Positions 57,965 through 64,000 of a stretch of DNA of 64,000 bases are shown piece after piece. A program made the translations under genes and the position numbers. Each line of letters opens with the position of its first letter. Within the stretch, counting starts at the first letter, position 1. Source of the stretch: Hermatobates lingyangjiaoensis (lineage: Eukaryota; Arthropoda; Insecta; Hemiptera; Hermatobatidae); assembly GCA_026182355.1 (NCBI GenBank), contig JAPFBL010000068.1:9523001-9587000 (forward strand), given 5' to 3'. The notes under the pieces were generated by a model, which was given only the letters and a program-made list of their open reading frames with translations, searched no databases and was not told the origin of the DNA.

Positions 57965-59470
57965 TACCCTTTGTTATACTTTATCCTGTACCGACGCTGC
58001 ACCTTACTAACAGTAAATGTAATTAAACATATGTTTCACCTTGTTAACTGTAGAAGAACAATAGTTTTATTTTGAAAATTGACATCTTCTAGAACCGATT
58101 TAGCATAATTTCCGACAAATTACAAAATAACATAATAATAGCATTTTTGGACAAAATATGACGACACCATTGTAACTAGCTATTGCTTATATATTTAAAT
58201 AACGTTAAATAAATTCTTAACTTGAAGAAATGTATCAAGTGTAAGTCATACTTAAACACCTATCTTTGAATTTGATTCATTATCTCTTATTTATGTTTAG
58301 CAGAATTCGGGAATTAAGGAATGCAACTAATTAATTATTTCAATTTAAATAATAATTATTGCCAAAACAAAATAAACTAATTGATTTTAAAGTCAATATA
58401 CATTTTTTTCAAATTTTGAATATCAATTGTTGAGAAATTTGTTTGACTAATAAAAGTGAAGCGATATTGTTTGCGTGATGTACGGGAGTAATAACACTGG
58501 ACGGCTTTAGTTCAAACAGAAAGACACATAGTTAAACAAAACTGGTATTTATTTCTTGCTTTCATTACTTTCGTTTGTATTGGTGGCATCGAACCGTTTG
58601 CAAAGTGAACAAACGGCACATGTTTTCAAATTAGATTAAACCTTGTATTTCATCCATTTTCACTACTTCCTGCCGACTTCAAATTAAATGAGATTATCCA
58701 TAAATCCTTTTTAATCAAGTCAAATTGAGTTAAGCTTAAATTAAATGAATTAGTTTTATCATTAAAGTAAGTACCATAATTGGGTTTTATGTATGTATAA
58801 AATTAAACGAAACTAGTTAAAATTTTCATCACATATTGTTCGATAGGATATTTACTCGTTAGAAATTATATTTTATTTATTTCAAGTTATTGACTTTCTC
58901 AACTAGGAATAACGATCCTCAGGCAACCCTTAGACAACTCTCACACTTAAAGTTTAAATCACTAATAGAGGATATATGAGTTATATTATCAATTTGCCTT
59001 AATTAGTTAACATTAACAATATATTGGTTATATTAACATAACTATAATTGGATATTTTAGGGGAAACATAGCTAAAATCACAATTTAAAAAAAAATTATT
59101 GTGAACACCAAGGTTAAAACTCTTAGGACCAACTAATATTTGCAAGCTTAATAGTGTCCCTGAAGATTCATCCGATTATAACTTCAAAATTGCCAGCAAA
59201 ATAATTAATAACATTGACATCTCAAGAGCTTGGTAAATAAGTGAAGGCGCTCTGATAAAGTGGTCAATGCAGTAAGTTGATGAACATAATTGATGGCTAC
59301 AATAAAGAACTTAGTCAAGAAAAATATTACTTTGTCCTGAATTCCCTGAGGAGTTACTAGATTAGAGAATCTTTTATTGTCTTATTGAGCAATTAGATAA
59401 TTTGATTGTGATAATTTGATTGTCTTCAATCAACATAAAACAGTAAAACGATACATTAATTTCAATGATA
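57965..59470. other. Unassigned AT-rich DNA
   Basis: No recognisable feature. Confidence 0.35.
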
Positions 59471-59537
59471 AAAATCTGGAGTGGCCTACACAAAACCATA
59501 CTATAAGTAAGCATAATATCAAACTATTATGTTTACT

Positions 59538-59546
<9 letters not shown>

Positions 59547-59589
<43 letters not shown>
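59547..59589. repeat. (TA)n microsatellite
   Basis: A TA run of about 43 bases at the left side of the PLE-derived insertion in X9. Confidence 0.95.
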
Positions 59590-59592
<3 letters not shown>

Positions 59593-59654
59593 GAAACAAC
59601 CACAACTATAATTAAATAGATAATTCCTTAACAGTAACACGGAAATATATATAA

Positions 59655-59893
59655 AGTTCAATGTACATAAAGACACATAGAGAAATTAAAAACACAAACT
59701 TACAGTCTCTAGTTTTCGGTTGAAACGTCTTCTGGAAGATAAGAGAGGGAAACCAAGCGCACTGGTACAGAGACGGTTGGAGTACCAGTGCGCTTGGTTT
59801 CCCTCTCTTATCTCTCCTGAGGACGGTTCAACCAAAAATTAGAGACTGTAAGTTTGTGTTTTTAATTTCTCTATGTTTTTTTATGTACATTAA
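59655..59893. repeat. Palindrome P7, PLE family A, with opposed cores
   Basis: Arms of about 112 bases (59655-59768 and 59782-59893) flank a 13-base spacer. Each arm runs from the block ccagtgcgcttggtttcc through a hammerhead-like core to the tail. Plus-strand core: CTGAGGA (59818-59824) with GGTT/AACC then AAAA. The minus-strand core is altered to cttctgg. A TCCATTTCGGATCG motif and a short TA run follow. Confidence 0.8.
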
Positions 59894-59953
59894 CTGTATT
59901 TGTCCATTTCGGATCGTATTTTCATCGAAAAAGTATATATATATAGTTAAATG

Positions 59954-60071
59954 TAGACAAAGACACATAGAAATCAAAAGAACACACTTACAGTCTCTCC
60001 TGAAGACGGTTCAAACCGAAAATTAGAGACTGTAAGTGTGTTCTTTTGATTTCTCTATGTTTCTTTGTCTA
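59954..60071 (+). repeat. Palindrome P8: hammerhead-like core capped on a long stem
   Basis: Arms 59954-59998 and 60025-60071 pair over about 45 bases. The whole 26-base spacer is the core: CTGAAGA (60000-60006), one C, GGTT/AACC (60008-60017), GAAA (60018-60021), ATT. In RNA form this is a hammerhead layout with an unusually long stem I. The short ATT after GAAA leaves little room for stem III. Confidence 0.85.
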
Positions 60072-60092
60072 TATATATATATATATATATAT
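60071..60092. repeat. (TA)n microsatellite
   Basis: TA run at the right side of the PLE-derived insertion, immediately before X9 resumes. Confidence 0.95.
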
Positions 60093-60239
60093 TTGGCATA
60101 TAATATATAATATCCGATTTAGGCATAATATAAATTATTAAATTAGAGATGTTTATTAGTCTTTCATTCCTGGAGGTATTCCAGATAGTGCTTGATCTAC
60201 TTATCAATATATACGCTTATTTTCGTATATGAATATATT

Positions 60240-62560
60240 TTGTATATGCTTCCATTTTCTTCATTTATATAAATAATTGAGTTAGCAAATAAAGTACAAT
60301 ACAGTTATCTTATTTTATGAAGTATTGCTGATACATGTAGTGCTATTTATTAATTATACCTTGGTCCGTAAAATATATATTATCACCGCAATTATTTACA
60401 AGCACTATATACTTACGATTTATTTGTATGTGCTGGTATATTTATTTGTCAAACAATTGAAGATGGTGAACATATGTTTAGTGAGTTCAATATTCCAAGT
60501 TTTATATATAATTAAATGAAAATGGAACATATTAATATCTAAAGTTTACCGTTTCTTTTTAAATTTAAACGTTATCAATTATATCATAAAGCTCTGATAT
60601 AGCTAGTCATTTTCATAAATATTAATATATTTTTCACAAATATATGATATTATCTCCATTAGTAAATTGTATGTCATGGAGTTAAGAAGTCGGACAAAGC
60701 AAATGCCCAAAATGTATGTATATATCTATGGTGTTGTTGGAGTAGGCTTACCTTCGAGGAACACTGACAGCACCATAGTGCATGAAGGCCAAACTTCCTC
60801 CTCATTTGTAATATAGGGTATTCATGAATTATCATAACGTATGATAGATATCATTCATCAAAGCATTGAACTAACTGCATAGTCATACAATCCAATGTAT
60901 GGAAAATAACACTAGTAAGACAGAGAGTTCAATATTAATAATTATTATTTTTTTAATTTATATTAGTATATTACTAAATAAAAAGTTAAGTTTCATTAAA
61001 TATAATAATTGGAAAAGACAAGAACTTACATATTATAAGTAAATCGGATAGAAACTAATCCTTTTATGTAAAACTTTAGATCGAAAATATCAAACTCTTC
61101 AAACATCCTCTTTTCAACATACGAGTAAAACAAAGTTTCCTGTGAGATGTGCTACGCCGCACTGAAATCTCAGAAAGCTTTGCAAAAGTGTGAAACTAAT
61201 AATGTTGAGATAGGATGTTTTCACGCATAGTAAATGTAGACAAGGCATAGTAAATAGAAGGTGCATAATATGGTATGGAACTGAATATTTTATATTAGTG
61301 CTAAGTTTACGAAGTCAGGAGAAAGGGGGAAAGTGAAAGGATTGAATCATTAAAATCTTTGTCAGCCGGAGCACTGTATCTGCTGGAGCAAAATCCATTA
61401 AATTAGGGAAATAGCCCCTTGGGTAAATGTTTATTTCAACTTGTCAAGGTAAAATCTAGTTCTTTAAATACTACTATTAATTTTTTTGTATGCAAAATTC
61501 TACAATAAGAATAACACAAGAAATTGTGTCACAATTAAGAATTAAATATTACATTCATTACAGAACTATGAGGAGTTAACATAATTTATATGAAACTGGT
61601 AAAGACTCTTAACGAATTGGATTGACATTTACTTAGGTAAGTAGTTTTAAGTCGATTGTGAGGTTCTAAGCGGATGTGGTGCCTCTGTAATCCGAAGAAT
61701 GAGAATAGGATCAAAGTCTTGAAAGATTCGCCACGTCAAGTTTAAAGGGCTTTAGGATGTCTGGATAGAGTAATACAATCTAGCACCACTAATGAAAGGA
61801 CCTCTTGCCAACTGAGAATATTAACCTACTTAAAAAGTTTGCTGCACAGTCGAATTTTCCATTAAGAACAGTACTCTCTGCTTACAAGCACAAATTAATT
61901 AAATTTTTAAAAAAGGGAATATAAAATTTGGGCAAAATGTACGTATTGCTATTGTAGGTAGAGAACCCGTTAAATTGTCGTTAAAATTTATTGATGAGTT
62001 TTAATTTATAGTATGTAAAGCATATTACTTATAAAAAAGCTGAATTTATATTTGCTGAATTAGATGATTTGAGGCCATTTAAGTTCAGTATCGATGTTTC
62101 TGCATAAAATCTGGATGCACATGTGTGGTTGTGTAATTTAAGAAAAAAATAATTAGTATGGTTGTGTGGTAGAAAAAAACTAATAATCAAATTCAAGTTG
62201 TATCATTGAACGGAACTCAAAGAAATTTGGCAGATTTATATTCCATGGTATCAAAAATATAATTGTCATCCACTTTTATCACAATCTAAAATTTTTAAAT
62301 TTGGCATTCATATTGCCTTATTATCACAATTAAATATCATAAGTTTGTAATAATTTAAGAGGGAGTATAGCAGTAAAAAATTATAGACTTTTGCTACAAA
62401 AAGTCAGTTACAAATTTGTTTACCATAATCTACTAGAAACCTCAGAGTTAAAATTGCTTTTGAAATTGATTCATTAATTATGAATTAATAATCAGTCGAA
62501 GGAGCAAAAATATTAAGATATATGAATAAAAAAATAGCATTATCTATCTCATGACTTAAA
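60240..62560. other. Unassigned AT-rich DNA
   Basis: No firm feature. 60735-60815 is a compact block that is less AT-rich. Its minus strand has an open stretch ending at a GTAAG that could be a splice donor, but I recognise no protein and would not call an exon. Confidence 0.3.
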
Positions 62561-62564
62561 ATTA

Positions 62565-62680
62565 AAAATCGAGAATGGCTTATGCCCAACTTTACTATAA
62601 GTAATCATAAAGATAAATGCGTTGATAAAAATAAAAATAAGATAATTATAAAAACTGAGACTTGTGTATTTTAATATGAC
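62565..62680 (+). repeat. Family X terminal module fragment (X10)
   Basis: gagaatggcttatgcccaac, then ACTATAAGTAA and gcgttgataaa match the X terminus with several changes. Confidence 0.5.
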
Positions 62681-62689
62681 TATCATAAT

Positions 62690-64000
62690 ATACTCTGGTA
62701 AAGCACTATCAAAATTATAAGTAATGTATTGAATAATTTCGTTTTCGTATATTGTAACAATAAAGATTTAATCAGTTATAAAAATATTAAATCTTTGATG
62801 TTGAACTATTGGACATGTTCTCACTACTAGGATCTACTGAAACTGATGGTGCCTAAGACTCGTCGAACTCATACACAACGCTGTAATATCTGACCTATCT
62901 ACTTTCCCATTTTCATTCCAAGCACCACCTTTAGATTTTAATTTCTTTATTCAACTTTAAAATTTTTGTTAAAAATTCTCTTTCACCTCTATTGGTTATA
63001 AGTATAGTTTTGCCGAGGACAAGAATCTTTTCTTGTCCAAGGCAATGGCCTCACTTTCACTTTGAATACGATCAAGGGTTTCTGGAACTTCCAGACAGGG
63101 ACCCATTATTCGTATGATGTTAGTTATACTTACATGTGGAGTACTTAAAAAAAAATTTCTGTTAGATAATCTACATATTTTTAATAATTTCTTTAAGGTA
63201 TAGTATTTTCAAATAATTCAAAATTTAGTTGAAGTTTAAATTATAACTAAAAAAATCATCCATCATTGTTTTATATCATTCCTGCTTCTTCCATTCTTCA
63301 ATTTTTCCAATCTATTCAAAACGGTTCAATACTATATTTTTTGTATTCCCTAGTTTGCTGGTACCTGCATTAAAGTAATTTATTTTTTACTGATTTTATT
63401 CTTAATTTTTGCTGCATCAGTACACCAAAATGGAGTCATTTTGGTCATTTCTTAATCATGAATTAAGAAATGATTACCTTCGATTCTCCCTGTAAAATCT
63501 ATACTTAACACTAAGTATTGTTTTCGTTAGTATTGTATTAATCTATTCTGAAATTTCTAGATTAAGAAATTGGTATATTCCTGCTGCTTTTGACGAATAG
63601 CAAGCATGTACAGTCAAAATTTCTTTCCAAAAAGTCCAGAGTAATTCCAACATTTGCTATTTTTTTCATCAACATTTTTAAAACTGTTTCTGTTGTGGTT
63701 CCTCAGAAAAATTTTTATTTAGCTGAAAACTCTTATGTTGCTATAGATAGTACTTTTATTATTTCTAATGGAATATTGCGCATCTAGTACTGTAAAATCA
63801 TGGAATATTTGTAGTATAAGATTATCTAATATATATTACGATTTTATGAACTCACACGAAAAATAGTTTACAAATAGTATCTTTGATGTCTTAAAAAAAT
63901 AAAATAGTGCGTTTCTCAAACAAGGAAAATTCATCAAAATCTTGAGATTGATTTTTCAGAATGTCTTATGTTAAAAGTATAAAGATAAATTAATTAATTG
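62690..64000. other. Unassigned AT-rich DNA with two hairpins
   Basis: 63011-63044 can fold as TGCC..GGACAAGAA / TTCTTGTCC..GGCA with a four-base loop. 63446-63472 holds a hairpin of CATTTCTTAAT type. No coding signature was recognised. Confidence 0.35.

Larger units (their letters stand above)
59475..60235 (+). repeat. Family X copy X9, split by PLE palindromes
   Basis: The terminal module is at 59475-59540 (aaaatctggagtggcctaca). The continuation is at 60096-60235 (taggcataatataaat, gatgtttattagtct, gatctacttatcaatatata). Between them lie about 550 bases of TA arrays and palindromes P7 and P8. In X2 these two parts are adjacent. Confidence 0.7.

Noticed and set aside
60735..60830. Possible minus-strand exon with a GTAAG donor
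   Set aside because: One short open stretch and a five-base splice-like match occur too often by chance. No acceptor or protein similarity was seen.

Overview
The window looks like AT-rich, gene-poor nuclear DNA from an invertebrate animal, most likely an arthropod. The evidence is the mixture of elements: Penelope-like retroelements with a GIY-YIG endonuclease, LINEs with an RNase H domain, Helitrons with TC...CTAG ends, a tRNA-derived SINE, a pogo/Tigger-like MITE and many (TA)n arrays. I could not assign a species. I found no host protein-coding gene, rRNA, functional tRNA or CRISPR array. Almost every open frame over 60 codons is a chance frame or a decayed transposon piece.

Layout. 1-1.1 kb: 3' part of a Penelope-like element (PLE) on the minus strand, with a hammerhead-like hairpin. 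1.5-2.3 kb: an inverted repeat enclosing a ribozyme-bearing foldback. 4.9-8.6 kb: a dense cluster of PLE terminal repeats, hammerhead-like motifs, long palindromes and (TA)n arrays. 8.6-17.5 kb: mostly unassigned AT-rich DNA with three G/C-richer islands. 17.5-18.3 kb: a short Helitron and a SINE. 19.3-22.6 kb: a non-coding repeat of unknown class (called family X here) with a 1,353-bp Helitron inserted in it. 22.7-25.8 kb: LINE remnants and a pogo-like MITE. 28-35 kb: X copies, a Helitron and LINE remnants. 35.7-39.4 kb: PLE 3' regions, palindromes and hammerhead-like motifs. 41.8-45.6 kb: X copies, a near-perfect 202-bp foldback, a LINE remnant, a SINE fragment and a 168-bp palindromic unit with a 13-bp target-site duplication. 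50-54 kb: LINE and X fragments and a 265-bp tandem duplication. 57.4-60.3 kb: PLE-derived palindromes in TA arrays, two of them nested in an X copy. The rest is AT-rich sequence with nothing recognisable.

The main signal is a recurring structure: (TA)n, then an inverted-repeat arm, a hammerhead-like core, the other arm, and often (TA)n again. It appears with several unrelated core sequences that share one layout: CTGANGA, one extra base, a short stem, then GAAA. Hammerhead motifs are established in Penelope-like elements. The palindromic form, the TA association and the clean target-site duplication around one unit suggest these hairpins move as compact insertions that need the enzymes of a full-length PLE.
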